Assembly (NCBI GenBank): GCA_029204225.1
Contig: CM055098.1
Span: 24,553,367 to 24,617,366, forward strand
Origin: Diphasiastrum complanatum
Lineage: Eukaryota; Streptophyta; Lycopodiopsida; Lycopodiales; Lycopodiaceae
Direction: 5' to 3'
Length of the DNA: 64,000 bases
Shown: piece by piece, positions 24,977-37,412 of the stretch
Position numbering within the stretch: position 1 is the first letter of the stretch
Layout: every line of letters starts with the position of its first letter
Notes under the pieces: generated by a model
Databases searched by the model: none
The model's input: only the letters and a program-made list of their open reading frames with translations
Told to the model about the DNA's origin: nothing
Program-made: the position numbers and the translations under genes

Positions 24977-25840
24977 ATATTGAGAAGAAATGAGATAGAA
25001 AGAGAAGGAATCCTCACATGCAAAGAAGTGGATGTATGCATTAATGTATCCACTAGTGTTATCATATTTTTTTCATACCATTAGGCTTGAGGGTTATAAT
25101 TATCTTTGAGGTAAGGTTATGTGGCCACTGTAACAAGGATAATATGAAATATACTATGAATTTTTTAAAGACATAAAAGGTAAAAGGCACATGAAGTTCT
25201 ATTTGAGCACTATCTTAATATATAAAAAACCAAAACTATGTTACACACAAGCCACCCATCCTAGTTTTGTGCTAGGAAACACATGCTTAATCTTTTAGTT
25301 TCCAAAAAACTAATAAGCACCGAAAGCCTTTCTAGGATATAAGACTTTAAATCTAGGAGAAAGTGGGCTTTTTTTTTTTTTTTTGTTTTGGGTCCACCCC
25401 TACCGCTCCCTTGTTTTGCAAATAATAAAACCAAAAACCTACGTGCCCCCCACAACCTTGGGCCCCAAAAATCCATGCACAACACCCAGAAGAAACCTAC
25501 GAGCCACAAGCCACACACCATTCAAAAAGAAGCTTCAAAGCCCATTCAAATAGACCATCAAACAAGAAAAAAAAAACCACTAAAACGTTCAAAAATCCCC
25601 GAAAAAAAAAAACCTAAGCAAAAAAGCCCAAAAACTCCATAACCCATTCAAGAAGCCCATGCAAAAAGCCCCGTTCAAACGCCGAAAAACCCGTTAAAAA
25701 AAAAAACCCGTTCTAAAATCTCAAAAAAAAAACCCTTAACAAAAAAAAAAACATTCAAAAACCATTCAAAAGCTGAAAAAAAACAAAACAAAAACTCAAA
25801 CAAAACAACCCCGTCATACCCTAACCTAAAGTCTCTTTCT
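24977..25840. other. Non-coding; A- and C-rich low-complexity tract
   Basis: From 25380 to 25830 the sequence is dominated by AAAAAACCC-like words and homopolymer A runs. The open frames across it are Lys/Pro-rich artefacts. Confidence 0.5.
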
Positions 25841-25906
25841 TCATCTTCTACGTAGACTTCCGCCGCCCACCTCCTCCTTCCACAACGCGTTCAAGGAACT
25901 TCTGGA

Positions 25907-26176
25907 TTGTCGCCCACCTCCTCCTTCTCGAACGCGTTCAGGGAGCTTCTGGATCACGCTCCTGCCTGCTCGAACTCGGTCCCGGATCGCGCCTTCAGGC
26001 TTGCTTTGTGCCCAGCCTCTTCCTCCTCCTCCAACGCATTCAGGGAGCTTCTGGATCACGCTCCTGCCTGCTCAAACTCGGTCCCGGATCGTGCCTTTAG
26101 GATTGCTTTGTGCCCAGCCTCTTCCTCCTTCGACATCGCGCTCGACTTGCTGTCGGCCTGCGCTTCTGTCTACTAG
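25907..26176 (+). CDS. Unrecognised frame with a 34-codon tandem repeat in a GC-rich island
   Basis: A 102-bp unit occurs twice (about 25934-26035 and 26036-26137), so the repeat keeps frame. It encodes NAFRELLDHAPACSNSVPDR followed by an AFRLALCPASSSS segment, twice. The island is much more GC-rich than its surroundings. A third, partial copy begins at 25885. It may be an old exon, a transposon leader or a promoter island. No family is recognised, and the frame may be only a by-product of the duplication. Confidence 0.25.
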   Translation: MSPTSSFSNAFRELLDHAPACSNSVPDRAFRLALCPASSSSSNAFRELLDHAPACSNSVPDRAFRIALCPASSSFDIALDLLSACASVY

Positions 26177-27215
26177 AACTAATTGCTGGATCGCACATGC
26201 TGGCCTGCATTGCCCAAGGGTTCATCCTGCGTTGTGGCCACAGATTTGCTAGTCGTCCTACTGTTCTCCTGAATCGCGCCCTGTTGGATTGCGTTGCCTA
26301 CAGATTCGCTATCCATTGTTTCGCTCATCACTCATCCTGCGCTCGCACCATCATTCCCATTGCAAGTATGTTGCTCATCCTTCAACGTCTCTCTACAGGT
26401 TCTTTTTTATACAAATCTTTTTCCAAATGCACACTTTGCATAACCCCTTTTCTAATGTACAGTTCTAATATGCACAAAAACAGCAAATGCAGATCGGAGT
26501 GGCCTAACACGGATGCTAAAGACTCGTTCTCTACAAACCAATGCACTTTGTTCAGCATGCACCAGGGGCTACAAAATAGATTCTACAAACATTCTGTTTA
26601 AATACCATGCAACACACAACCTAAATAAATCTCATTCTATTTGAATAGCATGCAACGCACAACTTAAATAGATCTCATTCTATCAGATTGAATCCATCTC
26701 AACAAAATAAACAAAGAAAGACTTACATACCTTGGTCTTCCAAAGAGCTCAACTTGTTGTCTAGCACGTCGCTTCCATCCTTCCCATTACATGTATGTTG
26801 CTCCATCCTTCTTCTTACTCTCTTACTTTGTGGGGTACCTTCTAATAGGATTCTCACAAAACCCTACAATAAATAAAGCATAAAAAGCTAGCTACAAAGC
26901 TGAAAGTTGTGGATTTTGGTGGAAGGATTAGACACTAAAACCTAAATTTAAAGTGAGGAGAGGGCATATCAATAAAGTGCTTATGAGGAGTTTCAAACTG
27001 AACTAGAAAATTTGAACTGAGAAATTTTGGCGAGAATTCAATTTGTGGGGAAATTTGAATTAAACAATTTAAATTTCATATTAAGTTCTTATTTAATGGA
27101 GTGGACAATTAAAAGTCCTCACCACCACACACACGAAGTAAACAATTAAAGGCCCTCACCAAGCACATGGAGCACATGGAGCACATGTAGGTAGCCCATC
27201 ACCATGCTTCCCTCC

Positions 27216-28565
27216 TTGACGGACGCCGTCCGTCAAGCACACATGAAGTAGACAAGGCTGTTGCACTAGCCTTCATTATTCACATGGAGCACATGTAGAC
27301 TGCCCTTCACCATGCTTCTCTCCATCCTCATGACAATCGTTCGTCAAGCACGAATGCAATACACAAGGTATAGAAAATATTTTATGCACTAGACCTCATT
27401 AAACACATACATCGCATGTGGGTAGCCCTTCATCATATTTCAATCTACCTTGAAAAATGCAATCCGTGAAGCATGAATGAATTAGACAAGGTTGTACACA
27501 CTAGCTAGCACATACATTCCATGTGAGCACTCCTACAAGATTCTCTCCTTGATGGACGTTGTCCGTCAAGCAATGAATGAAGTGGACAAGCTGTTGCGCT
27601 AGCCCTCACCATGCTTCACCTCTCATTAAGCACCTACATCTCATGTGAGCACTCCTTCTCCATACTTCCCTCCTACTTGACGGTGAAAACCATCTATCAG
27701 GCACGCATGAAGTAGACAAGGCAGCTTGACGGACATCGTCCGTCAAGCATGCATGTAGACAAGGTTGTCGTACCATGCTTCACATCTCATTAAGCACATA
27801 CATTCCATGTGAGCAGTCCTTCTTCTCCATGCTTCCCTCCTATTTGACGGACGTCGTCCGTTAATCATGCATGAAGTAGACAAGGGAATTGCCCTAGCCC
27901 TCGCCATGCTTCACCTCTCATTAAGTACATATATCACATGTTAGCACTCCTTCTCCATGCTTCCCTCCTACTTGACAAACAATGTCCGTCAAGCATCCAC
28001 CAAGTAGACAAGGTTGGTGCACTAGCCCTTGCTAAGCTTCACCAATGCATGCTTCTCTCTACCTTGGCGGACACGTCGTTCATCAAGCATGCATGAAGTA
28101 GACAGGGTTGTTGCACTAGCCCCCACCATGCTTCACCTCTCATTAAGCATGTCAGCACTCCTTCTCCATGCTTCCTTCCTACTTGAAGGACATCGTCTGT
28201 CAAGCATGCATGAAGTAGACAAGGCTGTTGCACCATGCTTCACCTCTCATTAAGTACATACATCCCGTATAAGCACTTCTTCTTCTCCATGCTTCCCTCC
28301 TATTTGACGGATGTCATCCATCAAGCATGCATGAAGTAGACAAGGCGCAGTTGCACTAGCCCTCGCCATGCTTCACCTCTCATTAAGTACATATATCCCT
28401 TGTCAACACTCCTTCTTCATGCCTCCCTCCTACTTGACGGACACCGTCCGTCAAGCATGCATGAACTAGACAAGGTTGTTGCACTACCCTTTGCCATGAT
28501 TCACCAACTCATGCAAGTAGTCCATCACTATGCTTCTCTCTACTTTGACGGACTGGCGATTAGCA
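27216..28565. repeat. Tandem array (about 13 units) with a perfect-palindrome core
   Basis: Units of mostly 100-130 bp repeat with cores at 27216, 27328, 27449, 27549, 27677, 27726, 27844, 27972, 28074, 28183, 28304, 28434 and 28545. The consensus core is TTGACGGAC, three variable bases, GTCCGTCAA, that is 9-bp inverted arms. It is followed by GCATGCATGAAGTAGACAAG and preceded by CCATGCTTCCCTCCTA. Units also carry TTCACCTCTCATTAAG and GTTGCACTAGCCC. Copies at 27216, 27726 and 28434 keep perfect arms and others have 1-5 changes. Short ORFs within it are unlikely to be real. Confidence 0.92.
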
Positions 28566-28801
28566 AGGTCTTCATCTTAAATTTTCACAAATGATAATTG
28601 GACCCATTCAGCTTGTTTGCGATAAGACCGACTCTACTTTGAGAATCCATCTGGAACTTAGTCTGTCGATTGTATCGATGACGCTAAGATGTGGTAATGC
28701 CAACAATAGGAAATTAAATCTCTGATCCTGAAAGGTTGAAAAGAACTGAAGAGTATGATATCAATTTGATATCGCAAAAGAAATCAAGTATTAGAGCTTT
28801 C

Positions 28802-28856
28802 GCTCTGATATCATGTTGGAATCAGATAAAGAAGTAGTGAAATCGCTCTAATACCA
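28802..28856 (-). other. Two primer-binding-site copies in close tandem
   Basis: On the minus strand TGATATCAGAGC (28802-28813) and TGGTATTAGAGC (28845-28856) both resemble the initiator-Met priming site TGGTATCAGAGC, with one substitution each. Each is followed on the plus strand by TGT(T/C)GGAA, as an LTR end would be. Confidence 0.5.
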
Positions 28857-29651
28857 TGTCGGAAAGTGGTGTGCAGAAGATAGGTCTAGCTCGACTATGC
28901 CTATCAATTTCAAACAAAGCAATAGTGATAGAAATCATGTTTGAACTTATAGTAACTAACTTTGAAATCGCCAGTACTATGGTGATTACGTAGCCAAACA
29001 ATTAAGCATAAAAAATTATCAGACAAATAATTAGTCGCGAATTGTTCGTGAATTAGTCACGAAAAAATACAGAAACGCATACATTATGAGACGAAAGCTT
29101 AACACAATGAAGGATAGTATTGATTCAGTATGAAAACGTAACAGAAGTAAATGAGTACAATAAGTTGCAAATCGAAGCCGCATACTCTATGCTATCTTTG
29201 AGCGGCTAAAATGAAAGTCTGAATTAAGCGCAATGCTGATAAGCAGTGGCGCAATAGCAATCTCTAAAACAACTCTAAGAAGTGAGCTAGAATGCTCAGG
29301 AGTATTCAAGCTCGCAGGCTTGCGCGAGAGAGAGCTAAATACTTAAAATGCTTCTTCTGATAATTCTGATGATTATTATTAATTGTATGAATATGAACAA
29401 CTATTTATACTAAAAAATTAGGTCGTCAAATGTGATCGCAAGTTGGCTGATGATCCGCTAGCATCCATCCGGTCCTTGTCATTGATTGCTAATAAGCGGT
29501 GAAATTGGCCGTAAACGTTCTGTCTGCATAAATGAATCAAAACTGTAGCTCTGCAGAAATGAACTAAAACAACCACAGGCGATACTGTCGGGTTTTTTGC
29601 GAAAAAGGAGAAAAAGAAAAAAGGTGCCATCTCATTTAGCGTTGTCCCACA
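28857..29651 (-). repeat. Probable 5' LTR, minus orientation
   Basis: The LTR end TGTCGGAAAG adjoins the primer-binding site at 28845-28856. A minus-strand TATAAATAG lies near 29403. The outer end TGTGGGACAACG at about 29651 gives matching TGT.GGA termini, but I could not check a second LTR. The internal region would extend leftward and was not found. Confidence 0.4.
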
Positions 29652-30039
29652 CTTTGCCAGAGTCATTTTCTTAACGTTTGAGGCTCTTCTGAAAAAGTGA
29701 AAAAAATGCGACCTGTGATTTTACACGAGATTTTTGTCAGGCAAAAAATGCGAAAAAGGAGACCCTACATTTTTCAATGGCATTCTTGACAGGCGAAAAA
29801 GGAGACATTGTCGTAAACTCCGTGTAATTCTGCAGATTGTGTAAAAACACTTGTAATTTTGCAGACTGTATAAAAACACGGGAAAATCCGCAAAACTAGA
29901 TAAACAATGGATGAGGATTAAAACCGATTAGTCGATTGATAAGAAGGAGAATAATCCAACAATTTTTGATCCAGGTATCGAAGAAATTTTTGATCCATAT
30001 ATCGAAAAAGATTCCATGATCGAAAATTAGAAAATTGAT

Positions 30040-31800
<1,761 letters not shown>

Positions 31801-32375
31801 TGTTGGAATTCAATGCTTAGCCTCAAATCCATTCAATAAGGAGCATCTTGAAAAATTAAAAACAAAAGGCTCGAATTTTTGAACAGAGGATAAAAAAATT
31901 CAAGATCAAATTTTCTAGAATTATTCGATATTGGATCGACTTGAAAAATTCTTTATAATTCGAGTCAGTATTTTTTGAGTCATTGTACATTTTTTGATAC
32001 TTGTAAATTTCGATACTGTCGGTCTAAAATCCGACCCAACGACTTCACGTTGATAGTCCGCCCACTTTGTACATGCATTAACTGTAAAGAGATGGTTGTA
32101 ATAACTTCAACAAAAGGTAGTTGTAGATATTTTGTAGGATATCAATCCTAAAATCTTCATCAAAAAATTTCTTCCGATTATTCAAATTTCTGTAACCAAA
32201 GTTATCACTCTCAACGACTGTAAGATGAAGTTATCACTTCAAGCATTGTACTCAATATTTGATATTAATCATAGTGCAAATTTTCAGTCCTACTACTATA
32301 TCGTTTCATTGTGCATTTGTCTGAATCATTCAATTTGAACATTCTGCTATTGTTTGTGGCATTTCCAATCCTACA
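31801..32375 (+). repeat. 3' LTR of element E
   Basis: It starts TGTTGGAATTC right after the purine tract. The probable end is TTTCCAATCCTACA at 32375 (TG...CA, with TTGGAA/TTCCAA near the tips). There is no matching 5' LTR in the window, so the end is uncertain. Confidence 0.55.
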
Positions 32376-32595
32376 CGCACTCGCTTGAGCTTCCACTGAC
32401 TAACCTCTTGATTTTCGACACCCTAGTTGTCATGACTGATTCAATTAGCATGGGTCTTACATTCCTATGGCGTGCTTGGTCAATCCACAAAGATTTTGTC
32501 CTGTACTGAAAATTGAAAGTTGGGGGAGTAGACATAATTGCATTAGACACAACTCTAGGACTTATCACCACATGAGATCTGGCATTAGAGGTTAA

Positions 32596-33375
32596 TGTTA
32601 AAATTGGAAAAAGCTAACTTGATCAAATCTTGTAAATGCCATAATGACTTGTACCTATCATCACTATACATGTGTGGAGCCTATTCCCACATGTGAAATC
32701 TATGCCTAATTCATTTAGATAAATCATATAGGTTGTACATCTCATTTAATTTGGAAACTAGTGGTTAAATTGGCCAAAAACTAGTTTAGTAGTATTATGC
32801 CACTTGGCACCATTCTAATGGTAGAAAATGCTATATCACATGGGTAGGAGTGGTCTTCCACGTTGAAATGTCAAGCATAAAGTTCAGATCCACTGCATAT
32901 AGATTTCATTTGAGTCAAATGTCAAATCTCCTAAATTGTAGGAGTTATCTCCTAGATTGTAGGAATCTAGAAGGCCAACACTAGCCACCAATGATGATGT
33001 GGCAAATTAGTGGAATCTTAGCCAAAGTGGACATGGATAAGCACTATGAGCTATCTCACACGTGCTGCATATGATTTAGAAAGAGATTATGAAGATTTTG
33101 TATATCATCCATGTGAGATCCATTTGGAGGCTAATGATGAGAAACATTGATTTGGGAGCAATCTTGGTGTTTTCACTCCCTTAAGTAGGTTCTTTGTGGA
33201 TGAATGCTTAGGATATGATAAGCAAACTGTTAGCAGGCTATACTGTGGCTGTACTTCACACGTGTGAAGCCTTTGGATCATTATTTGGTTGTTCTTGCTT
33301 GGATATATAGAAACTGTCAAGTAGAAGATAGATTTGGATGTTAGTTTTGATATAGTTCAAGATTTCAAGCTTCCG
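32596..33375 (+). repeat. Family C copia LTR
   Basis: It starts TGTTAAAATTGGAAAAAGC, nearly the same as the start at 34158. From 32672 on it matches the inverted copy at 5700-5069. A duplicated CTCCTA(A/G)ATTGTAGGA block lies at about 32928-32966. The 3' limit is inferred from where the two copies diverge. Confidence 0.65.
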
Positions 33376-34157
33376 ATCATGCTAAATCTTCTACTAGATC
33401 TTCTAAGTCATTAGATCTCATTCATAGTGATGTGCACTCTTTTTCACAAGTATCTAATGGAGGTGCATTAATGTATGTATCTTTTATTGATGATTACTCT
33501 AGATACAATTGGATTGAGCTTTTGGATTCCAAAAGTAAGATGTTTGAGTTTTTCAATAAGATCAAGAATGACATGTTCATAATATTGAAAATTGTAAAAT
33601 TTCAATCTTAGAGACAAGTTGTAAACTTCTTATGAGAATAAGTGAAGCATCCAAAGTGGACACTTATATCCATAAGCAAGTAGTTAGCCAGCCAAATTGA
33701 GATGGAAATACTTTTTGATTTCAATATTAGAAAAATCATGCAAAGTTGTGGTGATTTTTGGACTTATGTTTCTAGCATAAGTAATATTGATGATCATAGA
33801 AAGTGCACATTGTATGATCATGTTTGTAGTGACATCATGAGACATGGAGGTCTTGGATTTCCATCAAGGAGGAGCATGCACATCAAGAAAGAGAATGCCT
33901 CAAGGTCAAGCATCTACATGAAATTTGGAAGGAATCAAATTTGGAGGTGCTAAAATGGTGCAAAGCTCCCAAGTTCATCAAAGAATCAACATCAAGGAGG
34001 CACTATCATGGATATGGTGATCTCGGATCTTCATCAAACTCATTGGCTGATCTTCACACCTTTGAACCAGCAAGGATCCATCTTTGAAGACCAATTCAAC
34101 CCATGGAGTCAAGCTTAAGATCAATCATGCTTTTATCAAGTTAGTTTTGACGAGGAG
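33376..34157 (+). pseudogene. Family C copia internal remnant (integrase core start only)
   Basis: Right after the LTR a frame reads DLIHSDVHSFSQVSNGGALM and then VSFIDDYSRYNWIELL, the first part of a copia integrase core including its first catalytic Asp (HSD). Gag and protease are missing, so a deletion joins LTR to integrase. The rest (33600-34150) is not recognisable as pol; near 33645 a short string (GTGAAGCATCC.AAGTGGACAC) resembles part of the RT-replacing insert of family B. A purine run (GACGAGGAG) precedes the LTR start at 34158. Confidence 0.7.
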
Positions 34158-34240
34158 TGTTAGAATTGGCAAAAGCTAACTTGATCAAATCTTGTAAATA
34201 CCATAATGACTTGTACCTATCATCATTATACATGTGTGGA
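34158..34240 (+). repeat. Family C LTR, first 83 bp, cut by a family B LTR
   Basis: TGTTAGAATTGGCAAAAGC matches the start at 32596 and is broken off after CATGTGTGGA, where a family B LTR begins. The missing remainder would start with the TGGAGCC text found next to the other B2 LTR at 5700. Confidence 0.75.
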
Positions 34241-34878
34241 TCGTGAAAGATTCAACTACTTTGATCATTTTGTCAATATTTTCATATTTGGTATACTAAG
34301 GCCAAAACTTGTTTTAGACTTAGAGAATAACTTTTCAAAGTCCATTAGTCTAAATTTCATTTGAATAAACACCTTTTGAAAGTGTGGGAAAGTTTGGAGG
34401 CGTCTTAGGAGATTCAAATTTGAATAGTTGGGTACATTGAGTCTAGACCCAAAAATAGTAGGGTTAGCATTTTGGAGGGAAATTCAAGTGGCCAAATAGA
34501 GTTTGGACATGTTATAAATGGATGTAACTCGCGGAGAGAGGGATATTCTCTCTTCTATATCTCATTTCATGCTTATACATGGTTATCTTGGATTCTACTA
34601 TCCATTGGTGCACTATATTGGTGATTGCATGCAATTTTATGTGTAGAATGATTCATAAATGCTATTTTTGATTTCACACGTGTAAATGATAGTAGCTTGC
34701 TGGTTTTGTATGGACAGCAATAGTACTTTATCATATCATTCAAGTTCTATTAGTGTTTGCATCTCATTTTGTGTGTAGATGCTGATTTTTCTACATTGGT
34801 GAGATTGGTAGTGTATTTCTCTTTCTAACCAAAGATCTTTCAAGCTGATTGGATCATAATGATCTGAAATCCTTCACA
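34241..34878 (+). repeat. Family B2 copia 5' LTR
   Basis: It aligns throughout with the LTRs at 55089 and 60285. It starts (T)CGTGAAAGATTCAACTAC, a mutated TGTGAAAG, and ends ATCCTTCACA. It contains TATAAATGG near 34515. Subfamily variants tie it to the LTR at 5701-7173. Confidence 0.85.
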
Positions 34879-34892
34879 TGGTATCAGAGCTT
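34879..34892 (+). other. Primer-binding site
   Basis: TGGTATCAGAGCTT follows the LTR directly, a full match to the usual copia initiator-Met priming site. Confidence 0.85.
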
Positions 34893-35448
34893 GTGTTTCA
34901 AGTTATGAAAAAGGAAATCAGGTCTATCAATGATTTGGTGAAGATATCAAGGATTCTACACCAAAATCGAGTTTTTTCCTTTTGTAGATTGGAACTTTTG
35001 TAGATGAAAGCCCTATATAGGTCTATAAACTTGATCAATTTTGATTTTTGTATTCACATACTGAATTTGCCCAATTTGGATCAGCCTAAGTGGTGGCTAA
35101 TAGATTGCATATCAAATGTTCAGCATTTGCATGTAGATTTGGAATAGTCAATTTTTGGTGATTTTGTCAAAATCCTAATTTTGATTGGATCTCTAGATAG
35201 TGAGGTTGCTGGACTTAATTTGAGTGTGTTTCAATCTTAGGAAGTGGCAAAAGTCATTAGATTGAGGATAGATCATAGGTTGATCAAGATTTCATGATTC
35301 TATGTGTTGTAAGTGCTAGAAGATAATTTGTGAGATAGTTTCAAATCTTGGTGATTTCTTTTGAAAGCATTTGTTGTTGCTCAAAGGAGTGCTTTGTGCA
35401 TTGAAATAGGTTGAAAAAAAAGATCAGGTCATTGCTGACAACTTCAAT
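34893..35448 (+). pseudogene. Family B2 leader and destroyed gag start
   Basis: This matches the leader at 55756-56298 almost throughout (CTACACCAAAAT, TGATCAAGATT.CATGATTC, GATCAGGTCATTGCT). The gag ATG position is altered (GCTGACAACTTCAATTG in place of GCTACATGGCAACCTCAATTG). It stops at about 35448, where a family I LTR begins. Confidence 0.8.
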
Positions 35449-35972
35449 TGTCTTATGTCCATGACCAGTACATAGGATACAATATACTCCTAGTCTTGGA
35501 TACACGATACTCCAATGAAACAAGTTGTTAGTTATGCCACGTCATACTGGATGTGACCCGAAAGTAACCAATATCCTTGTGAGGCCCATAACACACTAAA
35601 TGGAGTTTAGACAAGGTATGAGACAGTGTATGCATGTGTAGAGTTATCAATAGCAATTCTATGAATAGTTGGTCCATGCATAGGACTCTATTCTAGGTGA
35701 ATCTATGTATAGAAAATATAGGGCTATGCATGGCTATGTGCCCATGATGCATTAGGCTCTATATAAGAGGTTTAGACTTGCCCTACTACACATCATGGTT
35801 TTTGATTCATTGCCAGGCTCTCACTCTATATTCATGCTTCTTGTTCCTTGGCTTGGGGGTGAGGCTTCTAGAGACTGATTGGATGCTTCTACTTGGTTGG
35901 GTGGTTTCTCCACAGTGTGTTATCCTCTGTGTTTAAAATTTGTAAGCAAGATCTAAGGAGCTTCCCTTATAG
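35449..35972 (+). repeat. Gypsy-type LTR (family I) inserted at a family B gag start
   Basis: It starts TGTCTTATGTCCATGACC, has TATATAAG near 35760, and ends CTTCCCTTATAG before a primer-binding site. It shares its layout with the LTR at 8835-9330. It directly interrupts family B2 sequence, so it inserted later. Confidence 0.6.
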
Positions 35973-35984
35973 TGGTATCAGAGC
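35973..35984 (+). other. Primer-binding site
   Basis: TGGTATCAGAGC, a full match to the initiator-Met priming site, directly after the family I LTR. Confidence 0.85.
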
Positions 35985-37399
35985 AAGGCTTACAAGCTTG
36001 GAGAGGTGGTGCTTTTCATTGGAGCTTGGTGGTATTCAACTAGTATTCTCATCCAAGGAGAGGAGCAAGGTTGCAAGTTGGTGGATCTTTCCAAATTCTA
36101 TTTGCATGTTCCATATCTCTCTCAAATTCACGCATGGAGAATTTGTTGATATGTACAGGCGGAATCATCACAAGATGATCCCCTTAGCCTATACCCATAT
36201 GGAATGTCAGAAATCACAAGAGTTTTTTTTTTTTTGGCACAATCTAAATTATATCCTTTACATCACAAGTAAAAACAGCCCAATGCCACACACGAAGTGG
36301 ATTTTTAGAAGATGTAAATGTTCAGAGTAGTGGATCCACAACAAAACCCGCATCCATTAAAGTTCGTCTCTCCTTCTCTAATTGGGACAAATTCATATGA
36401 GCCAAAAAATTTCCAAGAACAAGGAACAGGGGTTTGCTCTTGATTTCTGACATAACCAATTAACAACTGTGTCAATCTTAGCATGCAAATATGAAATCGC
36501 ATTTTTTAAGAATTCATGAGCATTATATCTTATTTGAAAGTTGAAACATTTAAGCTCACAATATTCTTGAAAGCAGTATAAAATTGCTTCAAGGCCTCCT
36601 TGGAACTGGACTAAGGATAGTCCTTCAGCACTTGTTCCCAAGAGGAGCAGTTTAGCCTAATCATCATTTGCTCCTGCATCTTCATATATGTCTTATGCCT
36701 GCAATCCAAAGATGAACTCAAATAAACAAGATTGTTAAAATAAACAAATCAAACAAAATAAAAAAAATTAAAATCATGCTATAAAATAAATCAGACGATT
36801 ATACCAAAAATCGATACCGTGTATTGATCTGAGGTATCAAGTGTAATGCAAATATGAGCAAATGATACTAGGTATCAATTTGCTGTATCATTGAGATAGA
36901 TAATAAGTGAGATTGATATATATCTACTACTCAAACTCGTTTGCCATTTACTCCAATGATAAATCCAGGGACTTCACACGAGTAAATTTTTCATCTTTGA
37001 TTTCTTGCATAGACCGCCAATAGGTAATTTTCATATCACTAGGAAGAGCTTTAATGGACACATATGTTGTCTAATCCTTCTTTGCATAGCGCAATTGAGG
37101 GTCCATCTTTCATTTTTGCTTGACTTTGCCTCTTGATCTCGCAATTCTCCCACAACGTAACAATTTCATCCTACAGATCCCAGATAGCACATGTTCTAAG
37201 GCAAGCTGGAATAATTGCTCATACTTTCTGAAAGCCTCAGAGGCTTTCATCTCATCAAAGACCAATCCAGTTTTCTTACAGCACTGGATTCTCAGCTTTG
37301 GGCTTACACGATCATGAGTTTTCAAAAAATGAAGATATTCATTATGAAAAAACCCGATCCTCTGTACAAAGGACATTCCAAACAATAAATCTTTGGGAA
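35985..37399. other. Leader of the family I element, then unassigned sequence
   Basis: The first 250 bp resemble a retrotransposon leader. On the minus strand, 37385-37110 holds a 91-codon frame (FVQRIGFFHNEYLHFLKTHD...) and 36641-36305 holds overlapping frames (e.g. LKQFYTAFKNIVSLNVSTFK). They may be parts of an unrecognised decayed module; no motif identifies them. The 37385 frame directly follows the copia F pre-integrase text, where integrase would be expected, and is not integrase. Confidence 0.4.
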
Positions 37400-37412
37400 A
37401 TCTCTCTCTATG

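Noticed and set aside
28029-28253. Ser/Leu-rich repeat ORFs on both strands of the palindrome array
   Set aside because: They follow the 100-130-bp tandem unit. The unit length varies, so no frame is maintained along the array.
27216-28565. CRISPR-like array of palindromic repeats
   Set aside because: The genome is a plant nuclear genome. Units are imperfect, spacing varies from 49 to 130 bp, and the spacers are themselves repeated.
37110-37385. A host gene fused to the copia F pre-integrase region
   Set aside because: The 91-codon frame lacks recognisable domains and lies in decayed sequence. It may be a chance frame after a deletion junction.
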